A stretch of 17,803 nucleotides of DNA from positions 1 through 17,803 of the forward strand of contig LT649624.1 of NCBI GenBank assembly GCA_900128395.1, given 5' to 3'. The position numbers were made by a program, and so were the translations under genes. This stretch comes from Stramenopiles sp. TOSAG23-2 (lineage: Eukaryota; Sar). Within the stretch, counting starts at the first letter, position 1, and every line of letters starts with the position of its first letter. Positions 9,027 to 17,208 of the stretch are shown in pieces. The notes beneath the pieces are model-generated. The model was not told where the DNA came from, ran no database searches, and worked only from the letters and a program-made list of their open reading frames with translations.

Positions 9027-9791
9027 ATGGTGACATTTATTAATGGTGATACATGGTTATTAAAACGTAATTGGTATACGACGACAAATACGACAAAACA
9101 AGTTGAAGACGTAACGACGAAACAACAAAATGTTTATTTGCAATATGGTTATTACATTGGATGACCTTCATCAAAAGGTGGTGCGCCACAACCACCTTTT
9201 ACAACCAGTCGAGATAGATTATTGAATCTAGTTGAAACGTTACGTAGTAAACATCCAAATATCAATGTTATTGAAGAAATTGTTACAGATAATATGAAAA
9301 TGAATACGTCTGTACAAATATGTGCAATAGATGGTACACAATTATATGACGTATCAAATATACGTAAGTTGAAAAAACTGAATGAAAAGAAACCTGATAC
9401 GATCGTTCCTGATATCGTCAATAAGATTGTTGAATATTATACGAATAATTTTCAATATACAATGCCAAAAGAGAAGTTGGTTTTTGGTTTTGATGACGAA
9501 GAAGACGAAACGTTTGAATTAAATTTCAATACGTCTAGCAAGGATACTACTACTACTACTACTAATAATGTATTACAAGAAATGAAAAATAATAATAATA
9601 ATAACAACATGAATATTACCAACAATATTGATCAAACGGCAACAACAATGAAATCATCATCTATAAATACAACATCAACATCATCCATGAAGTTAAATTT
9701 CGATGATTTTGATGATTTTGATAATGATAATGTAATCGTTGAAGAACCAAAAAAACAAGCATTTACATTTTCAATGGATGAAGATTTTTAA
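9027..9791 (+). CDS. Rdx-like (SelH/SelW-like) protein with one in-frame TGA: candidate selenoprotein
   Basis: One reading frame runs from ATG 9027 to TAA 9789-9791, broken only by TGA at 9162-9164 (codon 46). Both sides share the same codon style. After the TGA the frame stays open for 43 codons before any Met, so a restart at 9294 would discard plausible protein. The layout resembles the Rdx thioredoxin-like fold: a beta strand (NVYLQYGYYIG), the TGA at the redox-loop position, a helix (RDRLLNLVETLRSKHP), a strand (INVIEEIV), then VQICAIDGTQLYDVSN, KKLNEKKPDTIVPD and a helix IVNKIVEYY. The order recalls SelH. The Cys usual three residues before Sec is Tyr here. The C-terminal ~100 residues are Asn/Thr/Ser-rich with acidic Phe/Asp motifs. 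Alternatives are a pseudogene, a sequence error, or two ORFs. Confidence 0.65.
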
Positions 9792-9862
9792 ATAAATAAA
9801 TAAATAAAATACCAAATGACAAAGAACTGTTCTATATATAATCTTCTCCAAGACATTTTTCT

Positions 9863-9913
9863 ATGACGTAAATATGATTCTATAAAATATAATCATGTAG
9901 AATATTTACCGAG
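9863..9913 (+). promoter_or_regulatory. Possible SECIS-like hairpin in the 3' UTR
   Basis: About 70 bp past the stop at 9791, ATGAC (9863-9867) is followed at once by GTAAAT, which pairs with ATTTAC (9904-9909), followed at once by CGAG (9910-9913). This places UGA opposite GA, as in the SECIS tandem G.A core. A second stem, ATGATT/AATCAT, carries a loop with AAAA. Against it: the AA lies 16 nt from the core (usually about 11-13), a 7-nt bulge breaks the 3' side, and the lower helix is weak. Confidence 0.3.
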
Positions 9914-9951
9914 ATACATACATATATTTATATATGAATAATGGAATGTGT

Positions 9952-10254
9952 AAAAAAAAAAATCTTTGTGGCAAAGATTTTAATTTTCTGAATAATTAAT
10001 ATAAAATGATCCGCACAGTCTATTGACATAATTAGTAGTAATGATTAGAAAAGACAGAGAGAACACACTTTGTTGTTTTAGAAACAAATGTATTTTTAAA
10101 ATCAAAACTCGCATTTCGTTTTTTTGTTTGTATGTAATATATATCAACATAACTTGTACGATACTTGTTGTAAGCATTAAAAAATAGAAGAAGAGTAACG
10201 AGCGTGGTTTAAAATGTCCGTATACGTTTTGTAAAACCTGTTTTTAAAACATAT
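9952..10254 (+). repeat. Dispersed ~300-bp repeat, copy 1
   Basis: It begins after an A-run with a strong hairpin (arms 9959-9968 and 9972-9981, loop TGG) and ends near GTTTTGTAAAACC. Shared blocks with copy 2 include GGCAAAGATTTTAATTTTCT, GACAGAGAGAACACACTTTG/GGCAGAGAGAACACACTTTG, and GAGCGTGGTTTAAAA. It has no coding potential. It starts 160 bp after the stop of the Rdx-like gene. Confidence 0.9.
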
Positions 10255-10547
10255 TGTATTTTGTTTATAATTTATTACATTTTCTCATTGAACTTACCCC
10301 ACTTTGCCCTTTTATAAAAGTAGTTGTAATAAATATTGTGGCGACGAAAGAAAAAAACTGTGAAAATTTTTTTTGTACCTCATATATCACACATACATCA
10401 ACAATTTAATAAACGGCATAGAACAAACTAAGGACGCACATATATATACATATGCGTAATTAGCTTTATTATATAATATTATACGAGTATATATATATGT
10501 ATAATATAGTATAAATTATACTGATAATAAAAAATATAATTGAAAGT

Positions 10548-12152
10548 ATGATTGTAGTTAGAAACAATGTCAAATGTAGCTCCACCAATGTACCTACGTT
10601 GAAGGTGGTGCAATGGATATTCATAATACAATTGCAATTATTAAAAATATTTGTAGTTTGTAATGGTAGTAATGATAGTAACAATAAAGTCAATAATAAC
10701 AATCATGGTGTGATTAGTAATAACAATCATCAAACAATAATATGGGAACAAAATTTAAATAACTCGTTGTATTCAAGTGTTGGTATCATAGGCTCTCCGT
10801 CATCTTTGAACAGACTTCAAGATGACGACGAAATCCGTTTTGCAGCAGCTACGTGGTTAAATACTCCTAAAATGATGGAAGTATTTTCTACCCAGTCGAA
10901 AAATGCAACGGCAGATTGGTCATATCAACCACCAGACATTTCACCATCATCAACTCTTGCAGTTACTACATCAAGGCATATTGATTATAATAGTGCAGGG
11001 CAAGTTGACGTTGTCGTCGCAAATGAAGTGGAAAAACATTGTTTTTTATTTGGATTCAACAGCAAAAATAGAAATGCAAAGCCTATTTGGCGGTATAATG
11101 TACCTGGCAACTGCTCTGTAGATTTAACATTAGAAGGTGATTCAAAAGCTACAGTCAAATTTAGCGATGATGGATCTACTGTAGTATTTGCCGTTTTAAT
11201 TTTTGATCCTGTGACTCAACAAATTAGGCCACAATTACATTGTATTGAAGGTCAAACTGGAGTTGTTAAGTTTGTCCATGAGTTAAAAAATGAGCAACCA
11301 GGTACCAATAGTGTCTCATTATCAAGGGATGGAGCACATATTGCTTACAGCAATGGATTGACTGTATATGTACTAGAAAAAGCAACAGGAACATTAAGAA
11401 CAAAACCATTAGTTCGTGAAATAGTATCAGATGTTCACATTTGCCCAATGGGAATATTTCTTTTATATGCGATAAATCAAGGTTCCGTAATTCGTCGCTG
11501 GAATGAAAGTTCCAAGGAATTTGAAATTACACCATATCAACCAAAAACTCCACCCGGTGATCCAAATTCTTGGATTGCGGTTTCGCATAGTACAAGTGTA
11601 AATGGAGAAGGCAAAAGTCCATCTGGTTGCCTTGCAGCAGTAGGGTGGTTGGGATTGGGACAAAATCAAGGCGTTGCAAAACTTGAAGTTTTTTCGATGC
11701 TTACCGGAGAAATATTTATTGAATGGAGTTCAAAAAAAGGAATGGGGTTTGAAAACTTTCCAGTCATGGCAATGCATTTAGGTTACACTGCTTTGGGTAC
11801 CTGGGGAAATAGCAATCCTGAAAATGGTGGAAATAATATTTTTCTATTTCATACAGATTTTGGAAACCAAACTTTGATGGAATATAATTCAAAAGGTTCT
11901 ATTATGGCAATCGATATGATGTATACACCGTATAGTTTGCCACCATTACCCCAAGTGTCAAACAACAGCAACCTGATCGCATCACAAAGAAAAACGAATA
12001 CGAATCATTCTTCTCATAACAGGGAAGAAGAAGAAGCTTTTGTTTACTTGATTGCGGCAGGAAAATTTGAACATGCTACTGTTCAAGGAAAAGGTGGGCA
12101 ATGTATTGCGTTTAGAGTGCCAGTGAAATCCAGACCGCCACCACCACTATGA
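10548..12152 (+). CDS. Secreted or membrane-anchored beta-propeller-like protein
   Basis: A single exon of 534 residues, ATG 10548 to TGA 12150-12152. Residues 19-38 (KVVQWIFIIQLQLLKIFVVC) form a signal peptide or anchor. An Asn-rich linker with several N-x-S/T sites follows. From about residue 120 the chain shows repeated beta-blade patterns: ISPSSTLAVTTS, VKFSDDGSTVVFAVLIFDPV, VSLSRDGAHIAYSNGLTVYV, VSDVHICPMGIFLLYAINQG, GWLGLGQNQGVAKLEVFSML, FVYLIAAGKF. The SxDGxxxxFA and blade-edge pattern is typical of WD40/quinoprotein-like propellers. No catalytic motif is recognised. The C-terminus is RPPPPL. Codon use looks more mixed than in its neighbours by eye (not computed). A role in the secretory pathway or at the cell surface is inferred. 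Confidence 0.8.
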   Translation: MIVVRNNVKCSSTNVPTLKVVQWIFIIQLQLLKIFVVCNGSNDSNNKVNNNNHGVISNNNHQTIIWEQNLNNSLYSSVGIIGSPSSLNRLQDDDEIRFAAATWLNTPKMMEVFSTQSKNATADWSYQPPDISPSSTLAVTTSRHIDYNSAGQVDVVVANEVEKHCFLFGFNSKNRNAKPIWRYNVPGNCSVDLTLEGDSKATVKFSDDGSTVVFAVLIFDPVTQQIRPQLHCIEGQTGVVKFVHELKNEQPGTNSVSLSRDGAHIAYSNGLTVYVLEKATGTLRTKPLVREIVSDVHICPMGIFLLYAINQGSVIRRWNESSKEFEITPYQPKTPPGDPNSWIAVSHSTSVNGEGKSPSGCLAAVGWLGLGQNQGVAKLEVFSMLTGEIFIEWSSKKGMGFENFPVMAMHLGYTALGTWGNSNPENGGNNIFLFHTDFGNQTLMEYNSKGSIMAIDMMYTPYSLPPLPQVSNNSNLIASQRKTNTNHSSHNREEEEAFVYLIAAGKFEHATVQGKGGQCIAFRVPVKSRPPPPL

Positions 12153-12778
12153 GGTCCATTTTTTAAAAAATTACGAAGCCACGAAGCGTATTACTCTGTA
12201 CTCTGTGTATTTTTTAATAAAATATGCATATAAATATTTAAAAAAAAAAACTTTGTGGCAAAGATTTTAATTTTCTGAATATATATAAAATATAAAATGA
12301 TCCGCAGTCTATTAACATAAATTACTAGTAATGATTAGAAAGGGCAGAGAGAACACACTTTGTTGTCTGTGTGTAATATATATATGAAAATAAAACTTGT
12401 GTACAATATGCATACTTGTTGTAAGAGCATTAAAAAATAGAAGAAGAGTAATGAGCGTGGTTTAAAAATGTCCGTAATACGTTTTGTAAAAAAAAACTGT
12501 TTTTTTTTAAACATTTTAATGGAGATATTACGTGTGAAACGTAAAGTAATATTCGTATTTTACATGCTCCGTATATTTTAATATTTTTTTCAAAATTTTT
12601 TTACTACACCCACAAAAAACAAAACTCCGCACCACACACAAACTTATTTACACACACTTCGTCACCACACTTTTTCTTCTTTTCTTACTCCTCTTGAATC
12701 CATCCATCATCAACCAATCTTTCTTTTTAATACGACGTTCGTACCACATTTAATTACCCACTTTTTAATAAATTTTAA
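12153..12778. other. Convergent intergenic region with repeat copy 2
   Basis: AATAAA at 12216-12221 is a plausible polyadenylation signal for the propeller gene. Copy 2 of the dispersed repeat follows (12240-12515). The rest (12516-12778) is T- and A-rich with CACA/CACAAA runs and probably holds the 3' UTR of the minus-strand channel gene. Confidence 0.6.
12240..12515 (+). repeat. Dispersed ~280-bp repeat, copy 2
   Basis: This is the same element, in the same orientation, as 9952-10254. It lies 88 bp after the stop of the propeller gene. Most of the difference is a missing middle segment (copy 1 carries extra sequence around 10075-10130) plus substitutions and short indels. The 5' hairpin is weakened by loss of one T. 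Confidence 0.9.
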
Positions 12779-14200
12779 TTAATGTCCATGTCCATGTGTT
12801 GCTTTATGTTTTTCTAATTCCATTTCCATTTCATCTACATGTTCCTCGATCACTTCAATATCCGTTTTAACTACATCCACCAATTGCATGATTTGTAAAC
12901 GCATATATAAATCTTTCTCTAATTGTTCTTTTAATTCTTTTTTCGACATTGTTTGTAAATTTTCTGGATGAAATGTTGCTTCATTTGCTTTTAATGCATC
13001 TTGTATTTTCAATAAATCAAGAATCGCTTGTTTATTTCCAGCCATTTTTGCTTTTAAACGTTGAACAAATTGTGATGTTGTACTTGCATGTGACATGATT
13101 GTATGGTGTATTTTTTTATGTGTTTCTTTATGTTGTATTTCAACCGTTGAATAAAATCCATGGATAATACGCACAACTCTCCAACTCAACAACACGGCAA
13201 AAATAGCACCTTCCCGTACATGAAATCCTATTTCTAATATCAACGCCACAGTAACTACTAATGCATCTAATAAAAAAAATGGATTTCTAAAAAAATCAAT
13301 TCCATATGCAACCATCAATAAAAAAATTTGAAATGCAAATACAAATAAAATACTAACAGATATCCAATGTAATACAAATTCAACATCAATTTGTACTTGC
13401 ATGCAATCTGTACAAAACGTATAATCGTATGGTAGTGGTTCTATTGATGATGCATCAGCGGATGGGGATGGTGATGTAGATGAACTACTTAATAAAAATC
13501 GACGACGATTTCCACCACCACTACCACCACCACTACTACTACTTGATGCTGCATTTGGATCTAAACAAAATGTTGCTGCTAATGTTAATTCACAAATAAC
13601 ACATAAAACATCAATAATAATTAAAACTAAAATGACGGCTTGTACATATGGACCATCTACAAATTTACCAAGTTCCATTCTTGCTGACATGCCTTTTTTA
13701 GTACGTAATGCAACATTGCCATCGGATGTACCCATATGCAATTCACGACGTTGTTGTTTCATCCACATTGGTTCACCACTATTTGCCATCCGTCCTAACG
13801 AAAACTTTGCTTTAAATGCAAATGATTTTGCAATATCTTCAATTGATCCACTTTCACTATCTTCCATAACAGTACAAAACTCTTCAAATGATAATTCATC
13901 ACCACTTGTTGATGTCGAATTATACATTTTAATAATATTTTTCACATCTTCTTTTGTTGCATTGATACCTTGTAATTTTAACAATAAACTTAATTCTTCT
14001 GCATCAATATAACCAGAATTATCTTTATCTATCATATTAAATGCTTCACGTAAATGTGGAGATCGTTGTTTCTTTTGATTGTTATTAAGTGGTACTACTT
14101 TCGATGATGAAGATATTGTTGTTTTCTTTTTCGTAGTAGATGGAGTAGATTCCATTCCCCAATTTCTAACATCATCTACATTATTATTTTTTTTTGACAT
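12779..14200 (-). CDS. HVCN1: EF-hand / voltage-gated proton channel (Hv1-like) fusion
   Basis: A single exon of 473 residues, ATG at 14198-14200 to TAA at 12779-12781. The N-terminus carries a canonical EF-hand loop (DKDNSGYIDAEE, 58-69) and a degenerate second one (about 93-108). A four-helix voltage-sensor domain without a pore follows: S1 about 185-206 with D197, S2 about 273-300, S3 about 306-324 with D312 and E323, and S4 about 332-350 with WRVVRIIHG. S3 and S4 match the Hv1 signature, and the following helix and C-terminal coiled coil (LKEQLEKDLYMRLQIMQLVD) fit Hv1 dimerisation. S4 has two arginines (341, 344) where animal Hv1 has three, and the signature Asn is His. In S2 the usual Glu and Lys look replaced by Gln291 and Leu295. 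The S1-S2 loop is Ser/Gly-rich and the tail is HGHGH. Likely a calcium-tuned membrane proton conductance, which is inference. Confidence 0.88.
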   Translation of the reverse strand: MSKKNNNVDDVRNWGMESTPSTTKKKTTISSSSKVVPLNNNQKKQRSPHLREAFNMIDKDNSGYIDAEELSLLLKLQGINATKEDVKNIIKMYNSTSTSGDELSFEEFCTVMEDSESGSIEDIAKSFAFKAKFSLGRMANSGEPMWMKQQRRELHMGTSDGNVALRTKKGMSARMELGKFVDGPYVQAVILVLIIIDVLCVICELTLAATFCLDPNAASSSSSGGGSGGGNRRRFLLSSSSTSPSPSADASSIEPLPYDYTFCTDCMQVQIDVEFVLHWISVSILFVFAFQIFLLMVAYGIDFFRNPFFLLDALVVTVALILEIGFHVREGAIFAVLLSWRVVRIIHGFYSTVEIQHKETHKKIHHTIMSHASTTSQFVQRLKAKMAGNKQAILDLLKIQDALKANEATFHPENLQTMSKKELKEQLEKDLYMRLQIMQLVDVVKTDIEVIEEHVDEMEMELEKHKATHGHGH

Positions 14201-14230
14201 GATGGTGATGATGATTGGATCAATCGAATC

Positions 14231-14515
14231 GATTCCACTTCTTTTTTTCTATATGACTCTATTCAATCTGTTCGTTTCTTTTCTCCTCACGTTGCTGTGG
14301 TACGATTAATCAATCAATCTATCGTCTCTTTTCTACTCACGTTGCTATATTACAATATGATCGATTCCACTTCTTCCTTTCTATATGGCACGGTTCAATC
14401 TATCTATCAATCAATCTGTCGTCTCTTTTTCTACTCACGTTGCTATAGTACAATATGATCGATTCCACTTCTTCCTTTCTATATGGCACGGTTCAATCAA
14501 TCTGCCGCCTCGTTT
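14231..14515 (+). repeat. Degenerate ~98-132 bp tandem repeat, about 3 copies
   Basis: Copies start at GATTCCACTTCTT at 14231, 14363 and 14461. Shared blocks are CTATATGGCACGGTTCAATC, CAATCAATCT, and CTACTCACGTTGCTAT. The first interval is longer because the CTCACGTTGCT block occurs twice. The tract lies directly upstream of the channel gene's start. Confidence 0.85.
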
Positions 14516-14613
14516 CTTTCTTCGGTTACTGCTGGCCTTTGACTTCGTTCACTTGTTGCTTACTGTATGCATCTAACCACTGCACTATCTCTACCGATGG
14601 ACGATGGATGTGA

Positions 14614-14654
14614 TCATGTGTCATGTGTCATGTGTCATGTGTGTCATGTGTCAT
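14614..14654 (+). repeat. TCATGTG heptamer array
   Basis: About five to six TCATGTG units occur in tandem, one with an added GTG. This is a simple minisatellite. Confidence 0.9.
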
Positions 14655-14714
14655 ATTTTGGATTGTGGCTATTTTTAGGATTTCCACTCATTTTATTCGA
14701 AACGAAAATATGGT

Positions 14715-14838
14715 CCACAGTATTCACCTGCTATAAGATTTAGCATTGTAATGGTTAGGGTTAGGGTTACGATATTATATTTATGCGCACAGTATTCACC
14801 TGCTATAGAGTAGAGTCTATAGCAGGTGAATACTGTGG
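14715..14838. mobile_element. Short element with 21-bp terminal inverted repeats (MITE-like)
   Basis: The left end, CCACAGTATTCACCTGCTAT (14715-14734 and one more base), is the reverse complement of the right end (14818-14838). Internally a second direct copy at 14788-14809 faces the right end as a 22-bp perfect hairpin with a 6-nt loop. The ~124-bp size and ends resemble a non-autonomous DNA transposon. No clear target-site duplication is visible and there is no coding capacity. Confidence 0.5.
14753..14769 (+). repeat. Interstitial telomere-like TTAGGG repeat
   Basis: GGTTAGGGTTAGGGTTA (about 2.5 TTAGGG units) lies inside the inverted-repeat element, between its left end and its inner hairpin. 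Confidence 0.85.
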
Positions 14839-14879
14839 TTAGGTTTTTGAACCGCTATTCTAGGTGAGGACATATTTGA

Positions 14880-15011
14880 TATTCTAATTTATCTTTCAAG
14901 TACAAATTACCGTCATTTGATAGAAAATCAGGAATCTCGATGCGTTTGGTATTCTAATTTCCATTTCAAGTACAACTTACCGTCATTTGATAGGACATCT
15001 TAGGAATTTCA
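14880..15011 (+). repeat. ~70-bp direct duplication, diverged
   Basis: Two copies start at 14880 and 14950 with TATTCTAATTT, then share TTTCAAGTACAA and TTACCGTCATTTGATAG. They differ at scattered positions. No coding signal. Confidence 0.85.
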
Positions 15012-15489
15012 TTGATAGAGGCCGTTTTGCCCCATTTAAGTGAACGTTGTGAGGAGGGGAAAAAGTTTATCTATTTCAATACTGGCTAATATAGACACAG
15101 CAGGGCCTACGCGACTTGGTAAAAGTCGTCAAAAATAAAACATAGAATTTACGAGATCCAATGTGTACATCAAAAGCAATAGAGAAAGAAGCAAAGTCCT
15201 ACCTTCCCTGTTCGGTACAAACATCATAACAAAATAGATATTCATCACATTGTACGATCGATCTGTTGAAAATCAATCAAATAGTTGCAAGAAGTATTGT
15301 TGTTATTATTGCGAAAAATAAATATTTGTTGCTTGTTTCAGTTTGGATAATTAAATAAATAAATAAAATTAAAAACATTATTTATTATTATTTATTGTTT
15401 ATATATTACGATTTTTATTTAGAAAGAATAAATAATAGGTAATATATTGGCATTCAAGAAAGATTTTAATTAATAAAACAATATAAAAA

Positions 15490-17208
15490 ATGACATCCTT
15501 GCAAATGCCTAGTGCAGATATACGTGCACGTGCATGGGTACGTGCTATCTCAGCAAGACCAGCTGGTCTTGTCGTTGATAAAGAAAAAGTAGATACCAAT
15601 TTATGGAATTTATTATCAGGTGGTAAACGAAACGCACCATCACAACCAATACAACAATTGCCTGTACAACCATCACCAAGAAAATTTAAACAACAATTGC
15701 GTGAGACACGTGAATCAGATCCATGGCAAACAGAAAGTTCTAGTACTTATGTTTTTTATGTTACTGGTGATTTAGGTATGTTCATATATATATATATATA
15801 CACACACGCACATACATATAAACCATTTAACTAACCAAAACAATATATATATATATATATATATAATAATCAATAATGTTTTATTAATTTAACAAAAGCA
15901 TTACATCCGGAAAGTCCTACTGCGTTGGAACAAGCGGAATTAGCTATACAAGCAGAACAAGCTGCAAAAGCAGCAATGGAACGCCAGCAAGAATTAGATG
16001 AAGAACAACGTTTAGCAGAAGAATTAAAAAAGGAAAATGATAAAAAAAACAAGAACAAGAAACCTGTAAAAAAACAACGACGTAAGAAAAAAATATCAAA
16101 ACCAAAGCCAGTATTTAAACCAACTGATACTGATAAAAAGAAACAAATGATGGCAAAGAAAAATGGTATGGGATATATACGTAGAAAGAAAAATAAGAAT
16201 AAAAAACCAGGTACGTAATATTGGATGTAGTCATATATATACATTAGAATTTCCTATGTATAATTATATATTTCCATTAAATATTCATTTAAAACAACAA
16301 CAAATAAACTAACATTTACACACATATATATAATATGTAATACAGCAAAACCAATACCGCCACGCCCAAAATTCTTTCCATATGGTATGAATAATATTGA
16401 TGATCGTTTAACACATAATGTTACGACGGAATATAAAAAAGGTATTTATAAAACTGCATTAGCGGCGGAGAAAATTATTGAAGATAGAAAGAAAGAATCA
16501 CCACCAAATTCAAAAAAAAAATCATTAAAACAACAAAATGAACAACAAAAAGCAGAAGTACGTCGTGCATATAATGATTTAATTAAAAGTACAGTTGGTG
16601 GTGGTAGTGGTGGTGAGGTAGACATGAAAAAATTAAGAATGAGAATGAAAACGATGAAGCATCCACCATTGCCATTGCCGACGCCATCGAAAGCAGGATT
16701 TTGCCCACGTATGATCTCCAATCCACCACCACAACCAAATATTGGTATGGAAAATTTATTACAATGGCCAGGGGAGGAAGGTCCACCATTACCAAAAAAA
16801 CAAATCAAACAAGGTGTTGTGGAAACATTGATGACTGAAAATGCTGTTGGATGGGATGAATTACCAGCTGCCGGTATGTCAAGTGGTGTGAAAATGAGTC
16901 GACGTACAAATATCCTTTCGCCTGAAAAAACATTATTAAAATCGTTTGAACGTACGGCACCGCCAAAACACAATCCACGTGCTCCAACGCCGATAGATCC
17001 AAAGGAAGAAGTAGCACGGGTAGCATTAAATACAGTGCCAATTAAAGTAATTGAATTTAAAGAGGAAAATTATGGTGAAGGTATGAATCCAAGAAATTTT
17101 GGACATTTACCACCACAATGGACGAAATTTATTCCACCAGCAGGGTATACAAGAAAGAAAAAAGAACCAGGTGTTGGTGATTTATTAACTAGCCCAGTTC
17201 GTGTGTAG
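15490..17208 (+). CDS. Three-exon Lys/Pro-rich protein of unknown function
   Basis: Exons 15490-15775, 15899-16210 and 16346-17208 give 486 residues, with ATG at 15490 and TAG at 17206-17208. Both introns are phase 1 and preserve the frame. The N-terminus (MPSADIRARAWVRAISARP) looks folded. Exon 2 encodes an Ala/Glu/Gln-rich helix (ELAIQAEQAAKAAMERQQEL) followed by a polybasic stretch. Exon 3 has short Pro-rich and Trp-containing motifs (PRPKFFPYG, WPGEEGPPLPKK, FGHLPPQWTKFIPPAGYT) that could be linear binding motifs. There is no signal peptide, membrane segment or known domain. Composition suggests a cytoskeletal, flagellar or nucleic-acid-associated scaffold, but that is a guess. Confidence 0.82.
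15776..15898 (+). other. Intron 1 of the three-exon gene
   Basis: This 123-nt intron has donor GTATGT, branch AACTAAC (CTAAC at 15831-15835), two long TA tracts and acceptor AAAAG. It joins G+CA as Ala. Confidence 0.9.
16211..16345 (+). other. Intron 2 of the three-exon gene
   Basis: This 135-nt intron has donor GTACGT, branch AACTAAC (CTAAC at 16309-16313) and acceptor TACAG. It joins G+CA as Ala and opens the long final exon. Confidence 0.92.

Larger units (their letters stand above)
9792..10547. other. Intergenic region with 3' UTR and repeat copy 1
   Basis: Tandem AAATAAAT after the stop could act as a polyadenylation signal. The SECIS-like hairpin (9863-9913) and copy 1 of the ~300-bp repeat (9952-10254) follow. 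The remainder to 10547 is AT-rich with TA and TATATG tracts, probably 5' UTR or promoter of the next gene. Confidence 0.6.
14201..15489. other. Long repeat-rich intergenic region
   Basis: This is the divergent spacer between the channel gene and the three-exon gene. It contains ~98-132 bp degenerate tandem repeats, a heptamer array, an inverted-repeat element around a TTAGGG tract, and a 70-bp direct duplication. From 15013 to 15489 I see only AT-rich sequence with an AAATAAAT tract at about 15351-15368, probably promoter or 5' UTR. Confidence 0.65.

Noticed and set aside
8812-9036. Minus-strand ORF with HLDIDGID motif across the 221-bp repeat
   Set aside because: Differences between the two copies would change the protein freely, and the frame runs into polypyrimidine and TA tracts.
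9134-9178. A short intron that would remove the in-frame TGA
   Set aside because: The only GT-AG span that keeps frame is about 30 nt, with no branch motif, far shorter than the four supported introns (80-135 nt).
10030-10065. ACAGAGA in the dispersed repeat as a U6 snRNA
   Set aside because: The surrounding U6 core and stem sequences are absent. The match is too short to mean anything.
15870-16244. Phe-rich minus-strand ORF antisense to exon 2 of the last gene
   Set aside because: It results from the AAA/AAG lysine runs of the plus-strand exon and ignores the well-supported introns.
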